DNA of 64,000 nucleotides from the NCBI RefSeq assembly GCF_011682235.2, contig NZ_CP076718.1, positions 3,210,400 through 3,274,399 of the forward strand. Reading direction: 5' to 3'. The DNA is from Rhodocaloribacter litoris (GTDB lineage Bacteria; Bacteroidota; Rhodothermia; Rhodothermales; ISCAR-4553). Positions within the stretch are counted from its first letter, which is position 1, and each line of letters begins with the position of its first letter. The notes under the pieces were generated by a model, which saw nothing but the letters and a program-made list of their open reading frames with translations, ran no database searches and had not been told where the DNA came from. This document shows, piece by piece, positions 45,418 to 53,952 of the stretch. The position numbers and the translations under genes were made by a program.

Positions 45418-45446
45418 AACATAGCACCGCCGGAGCAAAATCGCAC
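45418..45446 (-). promoter_or_regulatory. promoter of the EEP lipoprotein gene (GTGCGA, 17 bp, TATGTT)
   Basis: On the minus strand GTGCGA (45441-45446) and TATGTT (45418-45423) lie 17 bp apart, 32 bp before the chosen ATG. The -10 is the same as that of dnaX. Confidence 0.5.
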
Positions 45447-45855
45447 CCCTGTTTGCCGAACAGGTCGGCATTGAACAGCAGGCTGTACAGTCGGCCGGTG
45501 GAAAGGCGGAAAAGGCGCGTTCACAGACGCCGGGGGACGGGTCGCAGAACATGGCACGGGCTTTGGAGGCAGTCCGGACGTCGTGAAAGCGATCGGCCCG
45601 TCGCCTCCCCGTGTCATGGTGGGGACAGCAGTCGGGGAGGCGACCATGACCGCACACACGGGCCGGGCCCTGCGTCGTACCGGCCCGTGTTTCCAGATAC
45701 ATGCGATATGGCCTGCTTTGCCTGCGGAGGCATTTGGGGAGGTGCTGGGGTTCGCAGGGAAGCAGGCCCGGTGCGCGTCGCCCGCCTGGATGGGTTCCCC
45801 TTCCGGGCAGGGGACGCGCACCTTTTTGGAGGGAAAGGGACCGGTCTCCGGTTCG

Positions 45856-45884
45856 TTGCGACCTGCCGGACCGTTCGGTATATT
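45856..45884 (+). promoter_or_regulatory. promoter of glgX (TTGCGA, 17 bp, TATATT)
   Basis: TTGCGA (45856-45861) and TATATT (45879-45884) are exactly 17 bp apart, 75 bp before the GTG start. Confidence 0.65.
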
Positions 45885-45958
45885 CGTTCGTTCCGGCGGT
45901 GCCGGCCGGCCGGCCCGGTCCGGGCATCGCCTCTGCCTCGAACCAAGAAGCACCCCCC

Positions 45959-48124
45959 GTGAAGCGCGAAAACGAGCAGGAACTCCTCGCTCGTCTGACG
46001 AGGCCGTCGCTGCACATGCATCCCGGCAGGCCCTTTCCGCTGGGCGCCACCTTCGACGGCCTCGGGGTGAACTTTGCCCTCTACAGCGTGCATGCCGAAC
46101 GGGTGGAGCTGGTGCTTTTCGATCACCCGGACGATGCGACGCCGGCTTACACGTGTGCCCTTCCGGAGCGCACGGGGCCGATCTGGCACGGCTACGTGCC
46201 CGGCCTGCGGCCCGGCCAGCTCTACGGCTATCGCGTCTACGGGCCTTACCGCCCGGAGGAGGGGCATCGCTTCAACCCGAACAAGGTGCTGCTGGACCCG
46301 TATGCCCGGGCCATCGGCCGGCCGCTTCGCTGGCACGACAGCCTCTTCGGTTTCAAGCCCGGTGATCCCCAGCAGGACCTGTCCTTCAACCCGCAGGACA
46401 GCGCGCCGTACGCCCCCCTCGGCGCGGTCGTAGGCGAAGGGTTTGCCTGGGGCGACGACCACCCGCCGCGCATCCCGTGGTCGGACACGATCATCTACGA
46501 GACGCACGTCAAGGGCATCAGCATACGCCACCCGGAGGTGCCCGAAGAACTGCGCGGGACGTACCTCGGCCTGGCCTCCGAACCCATCCTGGAACACCTC
46601 AAACGCCTGGGTGTGACGACGATCCAGCTCCTGCCCGTCCATGCCAAGGTGAACGACCGGCACCTGGTCGAGGCCGGCCTCGCCAACTACTGGGGGTATA
46701 ACACCCTGGCCTATTTCGCGCCGGAGCCGACCTATTCGACGAACGGACCCATCACAGCCGTGGACGACTTTCGGATGATGGTCCGCGCCCTGCACGCCGC
46801 CGGCTTCGAGGTCATCATCGACGTCGTCTACAACCACACCGGCGAAGGCAACCACCTCGGCCCCACCCTTTCCTTCCGGGGCATCGACAACCGGGCCTAT
46901 TACAAGGAGCACCCGGACAACCCCCGTTTCCTGATGGACTTTACCGGAACGGGCAATACGCTCGACGCCGGCAACCCGCACGTGCTCCAGCTCATCATGG
47001 ACAGCCTGCGGTACTGGGTCGAGGCGATGCACGTCGACGGCTTCCGCTTCGACCTGGCCGCCGCCCTGGCCCGCGACCTCTACGAGATCAACATGCTCTC
47101 GGCCTTCTTCAAGGTCATCCAGCAGGACCCCGTGCTCAGCCAGGTCAAGCTCATCGCCGAGCCGTGGGACGTGGGACCCGGCGGGTATCAGGTGGGGGAG
47201 TTTCCCTGGCTCTGGACCGAGTGGAACGGCAAGTACCGCGATGCCGTCCGCCGCTTCTGGCGCGGCGACCGCGGCGTCGCCGGCGACTTCGCCACGCGCA
47301 TCGCCGGCTCCAGCGATCTCTACGAGCTTTCGGGCCGCCGTCCCTTCGCCTCGATCAACTTCGTCACCGCCCACGACGGCTTCACGCTCGAGGATCTGGT
47401 CAGCTACGAAAAGAAACACAACGAGGCCAACCTCGAAGACAACCGCGATGGCACCAACGCCAACTACAGCACCAATTGCGGCGTGGAGGGACCCACGGAC
47501 GACGAGCGGATCCTGGCCCGGCGCGATGCCCTCAAGCAGAGCCTGCTCGGCACGCTGCTGCTCTCACAGGGTGTGCCCATGCTCCTCGGCGGCGACGAGC
47601 TCTCGCGCACCCAGCACGGCAACAACAACGCGTACTGCCAGGACAACGAGATCAGCTGGTACGACTGGGATCTCGACGAGCGCAAGAAAGCCTTCCTCGA
47701 ATTCACACGCCGGCTCATCGCCTTTCGAAAGGCCCATCCCAATTTTCGTCGTCACCGCTTTCTGACCGGTCAGGTGGATGAGTTCGGGATCAAGGATGTG
47801 ACGTGGTGGCATCCCGGCGGGCGGGAGATGACCGTGAAGGACTGGCAGGCACCGGAGCTGCATGCTTTCGGTATGCTCCTGCGGGGCGATCGCATCGCCG
47901 ATGTGAATGCCCAGGGAAGACCCATCTTCGACGATACGTTTCTGGTGCTGTTCAACGCCGGGGATCGGAGTGTCGCCTTCACCCTGCCGGAGGCGCCGGC
48001 GGGGGCCCCGCGGCTGTGGGAACGCATGCCCGAGTTCCCGCGCAGCGTGCCGTTGCTGACCTACCGGCCGGGAGATACGGCCCGGCTCCGGCCCCATCAT
48101 CTGGCCGTGCTCCGGGCGCGGTAG
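45959..48124 (+). CDS. glgX: glycogen debranching enzyme GlgX
   Basis: GlgX hydrolyses alpha-1,6 branches of glycogen limit dextrins. The 721-residue protein starts at GTG 45959. It has an N-terminal CBM48 ([20 protein letters not shown]), then a GH13 barrel with [20 protein letters not shown], the nucleophile Asp in [16 protein letters not shown], the acid Glu in [20 protein letters not shown] and [21 protein letters not shown] loop [20 protein letters not shown] and a C-terminal beta domain complete it. No other glg gene is near. A family-GH13 isoamylase of plant type (TreX) is the alternative, but size and motifs favour GlgX. Confidence 0.94.
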   Translation: MKRENEQELLARLTRPSLHMHPGRPFPLGATFDGLGVNFALYSVHAERVELVLFDHPDDATPAYTCALPERTGPIWHGYVPGLRPGQLYGYRVYGPYRPEEGHRFNPNKVLLDPYARAIGRPLRWHDSLFGFKPGDPQQDLSFNPQDSAPYAPLGAVVGEGFAWGDDHPPRIPWSDTIIYETHVKGISIRHPEVPEELRGTYLGLASEPILEHLKRLGVTTIQLLPVHAKVNDRHLVEAGLANYWGYNTLAYFAPEPTYSTNGPITAVDDFRMMVRALHAAGFEVIIDVVYNHTGEGNHLGPTLSFRGIDNRAYYKEHPDNPRFLMDFTGTGNTLDAGNPHVLQLIMDSLRYWVEAMHVDGFRFDLAAALARDLYEINMLSAFFKVIQQDPVLSQVKLIAEPWDVGPGGYQVGEFPWLWTEWNGKYRDAVRRFWRGDRGVAGDFATRIAGSSDLYELSGRRPFASINFVTAHDGFTLEDLVSYEKKHNEANLEDNRDGTNANYSTNCGVEGPTDDERILARRDALKQSLLGTLLLSQGVPMLLGGDELSRTQHGNNNAYCQDNEISWYDWDLDERKKAFLEFTRRLIAFRKAHPNFRRHRFLTGQVDEFGIKDVTWWHPGGREMTVKDWQAPELHAFGMLLRGDRIADVNAQGRPIFDDTFLVLFNAGDRSVAFTLPEAPAGAPRLWERMPEFPRSVPLLTYRPGDTARLRPHHLAVLRAR

Positions 48125-48145
48125 CGGGGCGGTGGTCCCGGCGGC

Positions 48146-48174
48146 TTGCGCGAAGCGCTTTTGTTTCGTAGCTT
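48146..48174 (+). promoter_or_regulatory. promoter of uxaA (TTGCGC, 17 bp, TAGCTT)
   Basis: TTGCGC (48146-48151) and TAGCTT (48169-48174) are 17 bp apart. The regulator palindrome lies just downstream, across the expected transcription start near 48181, so binding would block initiation. Confidence 0.6.
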
Positions 48175-48175
48175 C

Positions 48176-48191
48176 GCTTAACCGGTAAAGT
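48176..48191 (+). promoter_or_regulatory. LacI-family operator 1, before uxaA
   Basis: GCTTAACCGGTAAAGT matches the palindrome ACTTAACCGGTTAAGT at 14 of 16 positions. It overlaps the expected transcription start of uxaA. Confidence 0.7.
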
Positions 48192-48205
48192 AGACGGCGG
48201 CTCAC

Positions 48206-49852
48206 ATGGCTCAGGTGCTCCAGGTTCATCCCGCGGACAACGTGCTCGTGGCGCTGGTCGACCTGCCGGCGGGCACGAGCGTGTCCTGCGACGGGGCCCG
48301 CTGTGTGCTGCCGGAGGCCGTGCCGGCCAAGCACAAGTTCGTCACGAAGGACCTGGCGCCCGGCGACCCGGTCGTCATGTACGGGGTGCTCGTCGGGCGG
48401 GCGGCCCGGCCCCTGACGCGGGGCACGCGTCTGACGACGGAGAACGTGCGTCACGACGCCAGCGGCTTCGGGGCCTGGCACGGCCCCCGTCCCTGGCAGG
48501 CGCCGGACGTCTCGCGATGGCAGGCGCGTACCTTCCTCGGCTATCACCGTTCGGACGGTCAGGTAGGGACGGCCAACGTGTGGCTCGTCGTGCCCCTCGT
48601 TTTCTGTGAGAACCGGAACGTAGAGGTGTTGCGCGAGGCCTTCGAACCCGTGCTCGGCTATGCCCGGCCCGGGCGCTACGCCCAGCTGGTCGCCGCGCTG
48701 GCGAACCGCTACCGGCAGGGCGCCACGCCCGACGAGCTGCGGCACCTGCCCGTCCCGCCGGGGACGGAAGCCCGTGCCGGCCGCGTCTTCCCGAACGTGG
48801 ACGGCATCCGCTTTCTGACGCACCAGGCCGGTTGCGGGGGCACCCGCGAGGACGCCCGTGCGCTCTGCGGGTTGCTGGCCGGTTACCTGCATCATCCCAA
48901 CGTGGCCGGTGCCACCGTCCTCAGCCTGGGCTGCCAGAACGCCCAGGTCGAGGTGCTGCGCGAGGAACTCCACCGGCGCAATCCCCGCTTCGACAAGCCG
49001 CTGCTGGTCTTCGAACACCAGCGCTACGGCACCGAGGAGGACCTGCTCACGGAGGCCGTACGGCAGACGTTCGTCGCCCTGGCGGAAGCCGACCGGATCG
49101 AACGGCGACCCGCCCCGCTGGGCAGGCTTACCATCGGAGTCGAGTGCGGGGGGTCGGACGGCTTCTCCGGGTTGTCCGCCAACCCGGTCATCGGGCACGT
49201 GGCCGACCTGATCGTAGCCCTCGGCGGCTCGGTCATCCTCTCGGAGTTTCCCGAACTGTGCGGGGTCGAACAGGAACTGATCGACCGGTGCGTGAGCGCC
49301 GAGGTGGCCGATCGCTTCCGGACGCTGATGCGGGCGTACGCCGCACGGGCCGAGGCCGTCGGGGCCGGCTTCGACATGAACCCCTCGCCGGGCAACATCC
49401 GGGACGGGCTCATCACCGACGCCATGAAGTCGGCCGGGGCCGCACGCAAGGGCGGCACCTCCCCGGTGGTGGATGTGCTCGACTACCCGGAATACGTGCG
49501 GCGGCCGGGTCTGAACCTGCTCTGCACGCCCGGCAACGACGTCGAGTCCACGACGGCCATGGCCGGTGCCGGCGCCAACGTGATCCTGTTCTCGACCGGG
49601 CTGGGCACGCCCACCGGCAACCCGGTCGCCCCCGTCGTCAAGGTCTCCTCGAACACGGCGCTGGCCCGGCGCATGCCGGACCTGATCGACTTCGATGCCG
49701 GGCCGGTGATCACCGGGGAGCAGACGATCGCGCAGGCCGGCGCAGCCCTGCTGGAGCTGGTGATCCGGGTTGCTTCCGGTGAGCAGCTTACGAAGGCGGA
49801 ACGACTCGGCCAGTACGATTTCATCCCCTGGAAACGCGGGGTTTCGCTCTGA
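48206..49852 (+). CDS. uxaA: altronate dehydratase (UxaA)
   Basis: UxaA dehydrates D-altronate to 2-keto-3-deoxygluconate in galacturonate breakdown. The 548-residue protein has an N-terminal SAF domain (VLQVHPADNVLVALVDLPAG to about residue 85). A dehydratase domain follows, with FLGYHRSDGQVGTANVWLVV, HQAGCGGTREDARALCGLLA, VLSLGCQNAQVEVLREEL, GVECGGSDGFSGLSANPVIG, TMAGAG-like blocks and SRTVDVL-like iron-site residues. It is the first gene of a TRAP-transporter cluster and has its own regulator site. The galactarate dehydratase family is the near alternative, but uxaB is also encoded here. Confidence 0.92.
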   Translation: MAQVLQVHPADNVLVALVDLPAGTSVSCDGARCVLPEAVPAKHKFVTKDLAPGDPVVMYGVLVGRAARPLTRGTRLTTENVRHDASGFGAWHGPRPWQAPDVSRWQARTFLGYHRSDGQVGTANVWLVVPLVFCENRNVEVLREAFEPVLGYARPGRYAQLVAALANRYRQGATPDELRHLPVPPGTEARAGRVFPNVDGIRFLTHQAGCGGTREDARALCGLLAGYLHHPNVAGATVLSLGCQNAQVEVLREELHRRNPRFDKPLLVFEHQRYGTEEDLLTEAVRQTFVALAEADRIERRPAPLGRLTIGVECGGSDGFSGLSANPVIGHVADLIVALGGSVILSEFPELCGVEQELIDRCVSAEVADRFRTLMRAYAARAEAVGAGFDMNPSPGNIRDGLITDAMKSAGAARKGGTSPVVDVLDYPEYVRRPGLNLLCTPGNDVESTTAMAGAGANVILFSTGLGTPTGNPVAPVVKVSSNTALARRMPDLIDFDAGPVITGEQTIAQAGAALLELVIRVASGEQLTKAERLGQYDFIPWKRGVSL

Positions 49853-49886
49853 TCGCTCTTTCGGTGCAAACGATCTGCTGAACGCT

Positions 49887-50870
49887 ATGGCTGCATACGG
49901 CGGGCGTCGCTTTCTCCTGTTGGTGCTGATCTTCGTCCTGGCCGGATGCAGCGGGCGAACCGGCGTGCGGGTGATCAAGCTGGGCCACGGTCTCGACCCG
50001 ACCCACCCGGTGCACCGGGCCATGGAGTACATGGGGGAGCGGCTGGTCGAGCTCTCCGGCGGCACCATGCGGCTGCAGATCTACCCGAGCCAGCAGCTGG
50101 GGACCGAGCGGGAAACGCTCGAACTGCTCCAGATCGGCTCGCTCGGCATGACGAAGGTGTCCTCCAGCGTGCTCGAAGGGTTCGTGCCGGCGTTTCAGGT
50201 CTTCGGCCTGCCCTATCTTTTCCGGGACGACACCCACCGGTTTGCCGTGCTCGACGGGCCGGTGGGGCAGGAGTTGCTGCGGCGGGCCGAGCCGTTCAAC
50301 CTTCGCGGGCTGGCCTATTACGACGCCGGCAGCCGGAGCTTCTACACGAAGGACCGCCCCGTCCTCACGCCGGCCGACCTGGCCGGGCTCAAGATCCGGA
50401 CGCAGGAGAGTCCCGTGGCCATCCAGATGGTGCGGGCCCTCGGCGGGTCGGCCACCCCCATCGCCTGGGGGGAACTGTATACCGCCCTCCAGCAGGGGAT
50501 CGTGGACGGGGCCGAGAACAACCCGCCTTCCTTCTACCTCTCCCGTCACTACGAAGTGTGCCGCTACTATTCGCTCGACGAGCACACCTCGGTGCCGGAC
50601 GTGCTCCTGATCAGCACGCTCCTCTGGGAGGACCTGACCCCGCAGCAACAGGGCTGGTTGCAGGAGGCTGCGCAGGCCTCGGCGGTGTACCAGCGGCAGC
50701 TCTGGCAGGAGGCCGTCGAGGAGGCCCTGGCCGCCGTGCAGGAGGCCGGCGTCGAGGTCTTCCGCCCGGACAAGACCCCGTTCGTCGAGGCGGTGGCGCC
50801 GCTCTACGAGGCTTTCCGGAGCGACACGCTGGTCTACGGCCTCGTCGAGCGGATCCGCCGCACGGAGTGA
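49887..50870 (+). CDS. TRAP transporter substrate-binding protein (DctP family)
   Basis: This 327-residue lipoprotein has a signal FLLLVLIFVLAGC and the DctP fold: IKLGHGLDPTHPVHRAMEYM, GGTMRLQIYPSQQLGTERET, FNLRGLAYYDAGSRSFYTKD. The carboxylate-binding Arg/Asn region reads ADLAGLKIRTQESPVAIQMV and LYTALQQGIVDGAENNPPSF. It delivers a sugar acid to the membrane permease encoded next to it. Uronates such as galacturonate, or an unsaturated or oligomeric form, fit the locus. It is the first of three transporter genes, 35 bp after uxaA, so probably in the uxaA operon. Confidence 0.92.
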   Translation: MAAYGGRRFLLLVLIFVLAGCSGRTGVRVIKLGHGLDPTHPVHRAMEYMGERLVELSGGTMRLQIYPSQQLGTERETLELLQIGSLGMTKVSSSVLEGFVPAFQVFGLPYLFRDDTHRFAVLDGPVGQELLRRAEPFNLRGLAYYDAGSRSFYTKDRPVLTPADLAGLKIRTQESPVAIQMVRALGGSATPIAWGELYTALQQGIVDGAENNPPSFYLSRHYEVCRYYSLDEHTSVPDVLLISTLLWEDLTPQQQGWLQEAAQASAVYQRQLWQEAVEEALAAVQEAGVEVFRPDKTPFVEAVAPLYEAFRSDTLVYGLVERIRRTE

Positions 50871-50920
50871 GGCCGGCGCGGGAACACTGGCTGGACCGCA
50901 TGAACCCGGAACGACACACC

Positions 50921-51436
50921 ATGGAAAAACTACGCCGCCTCGTAGATCGCGGGCTCGCCGGGCTGCTCGTGGGCGTGATCGGGCTGGCCGTGCTCAACGT
51001 GCTGTGGCAGGTGTTCACCCGCTGGGTGCTGCGCGACCCGAGCTCGTACACGGAGGAACTGGCGCGCTACCTGCTCATCTGGATAGGGCTGCTCGGAGCC
51101 GCGTACGCCGCCGGGCAGAAGCTGCATCTGGCCATCGACCTGCTGCCGGGGCGGCTCACCGGCCGGGCGCGGCACCTCCTGGAGCTGGCGATCGGCGGGT
51201 GCGTCTTCGTCTTCGCGCTGGCCGTCATGGTGGTGGGCGGGAGCCGGCTCGTGCTGCTGACCCTTCGCTTCGAGCAGACGTCGGCGGCCCTGGGCGTGCC
51301 GCTCGGCTACGTCTACCTCGTGCTGCCGCTGAGCGGGCTGCTCATCATGTTCTACGCACTGGCCGACGGGCTCGGGCAGTGGCGGGCCTGGCGGCCGCGG
51401 CGGGACGAACCGCCCGCCCCCGGCGCGGAATCCTGA
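50921..51436 (+). CDS. TRAP transporter small permease (DctQ family)
   Basis: This 171-residue membrane protein has four helices (LAGLLVGVIGLAVLNVLWQV; YLLIWIGLLGAAYAAGQK; LAIGGCVFVFALAVMVVGGS; GYVYLVLPLSGLLIMFYALA). It carries the conserved HLAID-type motif (GQKLHLAIDLLP) and the Arg-Pro tail. It pairs with the large permease encoded next. The start at 50921 (MEKLRRLVDRGL) fits the family; an ATG 21 bp upstream is also possible. Confidence 0.9.
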   Translation: MEKLRRLVDRGLAGLLVGVIGLAVLNVLWQVFTRWVLRDPSSYTEELARYLLIWIGLLGAAYAAGQKLHLAIDLLPGRLTGRARHLLELAIGGCVFVFALAVMVVGGSRLVLLTLRFEQTSAALGVPLGYVYLVLPLSGLLIMFYALADGLGQWRAWRPRRDEPPAPGAES

Positions 51437-51462
51437 TTTTCTGATCCTTGCTTCCCGGTCCT

Positions 51463-52758
51463 ATGGCGTGGCTCGAAATCTTCATCCTGGTCTTCAGCTT
51501 CGTCGTGCTGATGACCCTGGGCGTCCCGATCGCGTTCTGCCTCGGGGTTGCGGCGGTGTGCACGATGCTGGTGAGCATCGACCCGGTGCCGGCCGTCACC
51601 ACGGTGGCCCAGCGGATGGCCACCGGGCTCGACAGCTTCGCCCTGCTGGCGATCCCGTTCTTCATCCTGGCCGGCCAGCTCATGAACCGGGGCGGGATCG
51701 CCCGGCGCCTCATCGACTTCGCCAAGACCCTGGTGGCGGTTCTGCCCGGCGGGCTGGCCCACGTCAACATCCTGGCGGCCATGCTCTTCGGCGCCATCTC
51801 GGGTTCGTCGGTGGCGGCGGCCTCGGCCGTCGGCGGGGTGATGGCGCCCCGCATGGAAGAGGAGGGCTATGACCGGGGATTCGGCGCGGCGGTGAACATC
51901 ACCTCGGCGACGACCGGTCTCATCATCCCGCCGTCGAACATCCTCATCGTGTATTCGCTCGCCTCGGGGGGGGTCTCCATCGCCGCGCTGTTCCTGGCGG
52001 GGTACCTGCCCGGCATCCTGGTGGGGTTGGCCCTGATGGTGGTGGCCGGCGTGATCGCCTGGCGGCGCGGCTACCCGCGGGCCGAACGCCTGCGGCCCCG
52101 CCTGATCGTGCGCCGCGGGCTGGAAGCCTTTCCGAGCCTGTTCATGCTCGTGCTGGTCATCGGCGGCATCGTGGCGGGCATCTTCACCGCCACCGAGGCC
52201 TCGGCCGTCGCCGTGGTCTATGCCTTCGTCCTGGCGATGATCTACCGCGAAGTGCGCCTGGCCGACGTGCCGGGCATTCTGCTGGAGACGGTCAAGACGA
52301 CGGCCATCGTGATGCTCCTGATCGGCACGTCCATGGGGCTTTCCTGGGTGATGGCCTACGAAAACATCCCGCAGAACGTAACCGAGGGCCTCATCGGGCT
52401 GGCGGAGAGTCCCCTCGTGATCCTGCTCATCATCAACCTCATCCTGCTGGCCGTCGGCACGTTCATGGACATGACGCCGGCCGTGCTCATCTTCACCCCG
52501 ATCTTTCTGCCCATCGTGACCGAGCTGGGGATGGACCCGACGCATTTCGGCATCGTGATGGTGCTCAACCTGTGCGTGGGGCTGTGCACGCCGCCGGTGG
52601 GGAGCGTCCTGTTCGTCGGGTGCGGTATCGCCGGGGTCCCCATCACGCGGGTCGTCCGGCCGCTGTTGCCGCTCTTTGCGGCCATGATCGTCGCGCTGTT
52701 GATCGTCACGTACGTGCCCTGGCTGAGCCTGTGGCTTCCGCGGGTGTTCGGTTTTTAG
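51463..52758 (+). CDS. TRAP transporter large permease (DctM family)
   Basis: This 431-residue protein is the transport subunit of the tripartite carrier, driven by the ion gradient. It shows the twelve-helix DctM pattern: LGVPIAFCLGVAAVCTMLVS, MAPRMEEEGYDRGFGAAVNI, TSATTGLIIPPSNILIVYSL, AGIFTATEASAVAVVYAFVL, GTFMDMTPAVLIFTPIFLPI and GIVMVLNLCVGLCTPPVGSV. It starts 26 bp after the small permease. The carrier as a whole likely imports a uronate. Confidence 0.94.
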   Translation: MAWLEIFILVFSFVVLMTLGVPIAFCLGVAAVCTMLVSIDPVPAVTTVAQRMATGLDSFALLAIPFFILAGQLMNRGGIARRLIDFAKTLVAVLPGGLAHVNILAAMLFGAISGSSVAAASAVGGVMAPRMEEEGYDRGFGAAVNITSATTGLIIPPSNILIVYSLASGGVSIAALFLAGYLPGILVGLALMVVAGVIAWRRGYPRAERLRPRLIVRRGLEAFPSLFMLVLVIGGIVAGIFTATEASAVAVVYAFVLAMIYREVRLADVPGILLETVKTTAIVMLLIGTSMGLSWVMAYENIPQNVTEGLIGLAESPLVILLIINLILLAVGTFMDMTPAVLIFTPIFLPIVTELGMDPTHFGIVMVLNLCVGLCTPPVGSVLFVGCGIAGVPITRVVRPLLPLFAAMIVALLIVTYVPWLSLWLPRVFGF

Positions 52759-52773
52759 CCGGGGGCCGGTTCG

Positions 52774-52802
52774 TTGCTTTCGACGGGTGCACGTCGTAAC
52801 TT
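52774..52802 (+). promoter_or_regulatory. promoter of the LacI-family regulator gene (TTGCTT, 17 bp, TAACTT)
   Basis: TTGCTT (52774-52779) and TAACTT (52797-52802) are 17 bp apart. The operator starts inside the -10 box. Confidence 0.6.
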
Positions 52803-52814
52803 AACCGATAAAGT
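52799..52814 (+). promoter_or_regulatory. LacI-family operator 2, before the regulator gene
   Basis: ACTTAACCGATAAAGT matches the palindrome at 14 of 16 positions and overlaps the -10 box. This suggests the regulator represses its own gene. Confidence 0.7.
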
Positions 52815-52852
52815 AAACCCAAGGGGCGGGAACGACGCCTTCGAGGAGCATC

Positions 52853-53917
52853 ATGGCCAAGCGCGTGCGCCTGATCGACATTGCCGAGCGGTTGAACCTG
52901 ACCAAGGTCAGCGTCTCGAAGGCCCTGCGCGACCACCCGGACATCTCGAAGGAGACACGGGAGCTGGTCAAGAAGACGGCGGCGGAGATGGGCTACACGC
53001 CCAACCTGCTGGCGCGCTCGCTCTCGTCGCGCCGGTCCCACACGCTCGGGGTGGTCGTGCCCAAGATCGCCCACACCTTTTTCTCGACCGTCATCGACGC
53101 GGTGCAGGAGGAGGCGACGAAGGCCGGTTACGGGATCGTGCTGGCCGTCTCGAGCGAGCGCGCGGAACTCGAACGCCAGCACATCGAGCGCCTGCTGGCC
53201 ATGCGGGTGGACGGGCTGCTCGTCTCGGTGTCGAAGGAGAAACCCGACCGGGCCATCTACGAGCGCGTCCGCGAGATGAACGTCCCCCTGGTCTTTTTCG
53301 ACCGGCGGATCGAGGACATGGGCTTCAGCAGCGTGACGGTGGACGACCGTGACGGGGCCCGGCAGGCCGTCGCCTACCTGATCGGGCAGGGTTACCGGCG
53401 CATCGCGCACATCGCCGGGTCGAGCGAGGTCGAGATCGGCCGGGAGCGACGGGCCGGGTACGAGGAGGCGCTGCGCCGGCACGGCCTTCCGGTGCCGGCG
53501 CACTGGGTCATCGAAGGCGGCTTCGACGAACAGCACGGCTATGACGCCTTCCGCCGGATCCTCCAGACGGGCGACCTGCCCGAGGCGGTCTTCGCGGCGA
53601 CGTTCCCGATCGGCCTGGGCGTCTACCGGGCCATCTGTGAACACAGCGTGGCCCTGTGCCGGTCGATCCAGATCGTCACTTTCGGCGAAGGGGGGCTGAA
53701 CGAGTTTTATACGTATCCGCACCTGTGTGTGCGCCAGCCCACGCGCGAGATGGGGCGCCGGGCCGTGGAGGTGTTGCTGGCCGAGATCGAGGCGCTCGAT
53801 GCGGGCCGGGTTGCGGAGGCGCCCCGGCACGTCGTGCTGGAGACGGAGCTCGTCCTGCCGCCCGACTACCCGCTGGCGCCGCTGGACGGCACGCAGGCAC
53901 GCACCCCGGCCGGGTAA
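52853..53917 (+). CDS. LacI-family transcriptional regulator of the pectin locus
   Basis: This 354-residue repressor has a LacI helix-turn-helix and hinge (RLIDIAERLNLTKVSVSKAL, RDHPDISKETRELVKKTAAE, MGYTPNLLARSLSSRRSHTL). A periplasmic-binding-like ligand domain follows (IAHTFFSTVIDAVQEEATKA, DGLLVSVSKEKPDRAIYERV, GFSSVTVDDRDGARQAVAYL, YRRIAHIAGSSEVEIGRERR). The inducer is probably a uronate-pathway intermediate such as 2-keto-3-deoxygluconate or galacturonate; this is inferred from the locus. Four groups of matching operators lie before uxaA, this gene, uxaB and the TonB receptor gene. The ribosome site GAGGAG precedes the ATG by 5 bp. Confidence 0.94.
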   Translation: MAKRVRLIDIAERLNLTKVSVSKALRDHPDISKETRELVKKTAAEMGYTPNLLARSLSSRRSHTLGVVVPKIAHTFFSTVIDAVQEEATKAGYGIVLAVSSERAELERQHIERLLAMRVDGLLVSVSKEKPDRAIYERVREMNVPLVFFDRRIEDMGFSSVTVDDRDGARQAVAYLIGQGYRRIAHIAGSSEVEIGRERRAGYEEALRRHGLPVPAHWVIEGGFDEQHGYDAFRRILQTGDLPEAVFAATFPIGLGVYRAICEHSVALCRSIQIVTFGEGGLNEFYTYPHLCVRQPTREMGRRAVEVLLAEIEALDAGRVAEAPRHVVLETELVLPPDYPLAPLDGTQARTPAG

Positions 53918-53936
53918 TTTTTTATTTTGCCCGATA

Positions 53937-53952
53937 ACTTAACCGGTTAAGC
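53937..53952 (+). promoter_or_regulatory. LacI-family operator 3, directly before the uxaB start codon
   Basis: ACTTAACCGGTTAAGC matches the palindrome at 15 of 16 positions. It ends at the base before the uxaB ATG, so it takes the place where a ribosome-binding site would be. TAACTT at 53935-53940 could be a -10 box, but no -35 is seen. Confidence 0.7.

Larger units (their letters stand above)
45387..45958. other. 572-bp gene-free divergent region
   Basis: No frame on either strand shows a recognisable protein. The stretch holds the promoter of the EEP lipoprotein gene on one side and the glgX promoter on the other. Between them (about 45450-45850) I see nothing recognisable. Confidence 0.55.

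Noticed and set aside
45387-45958. N-terminal extension of glgX or of the EEP lipoprotein into the gap
   Set aside because: Both long frames are open only because of GC bias; a promoter with 17-bp spacing lies inside each of them and the family starts are downstream.
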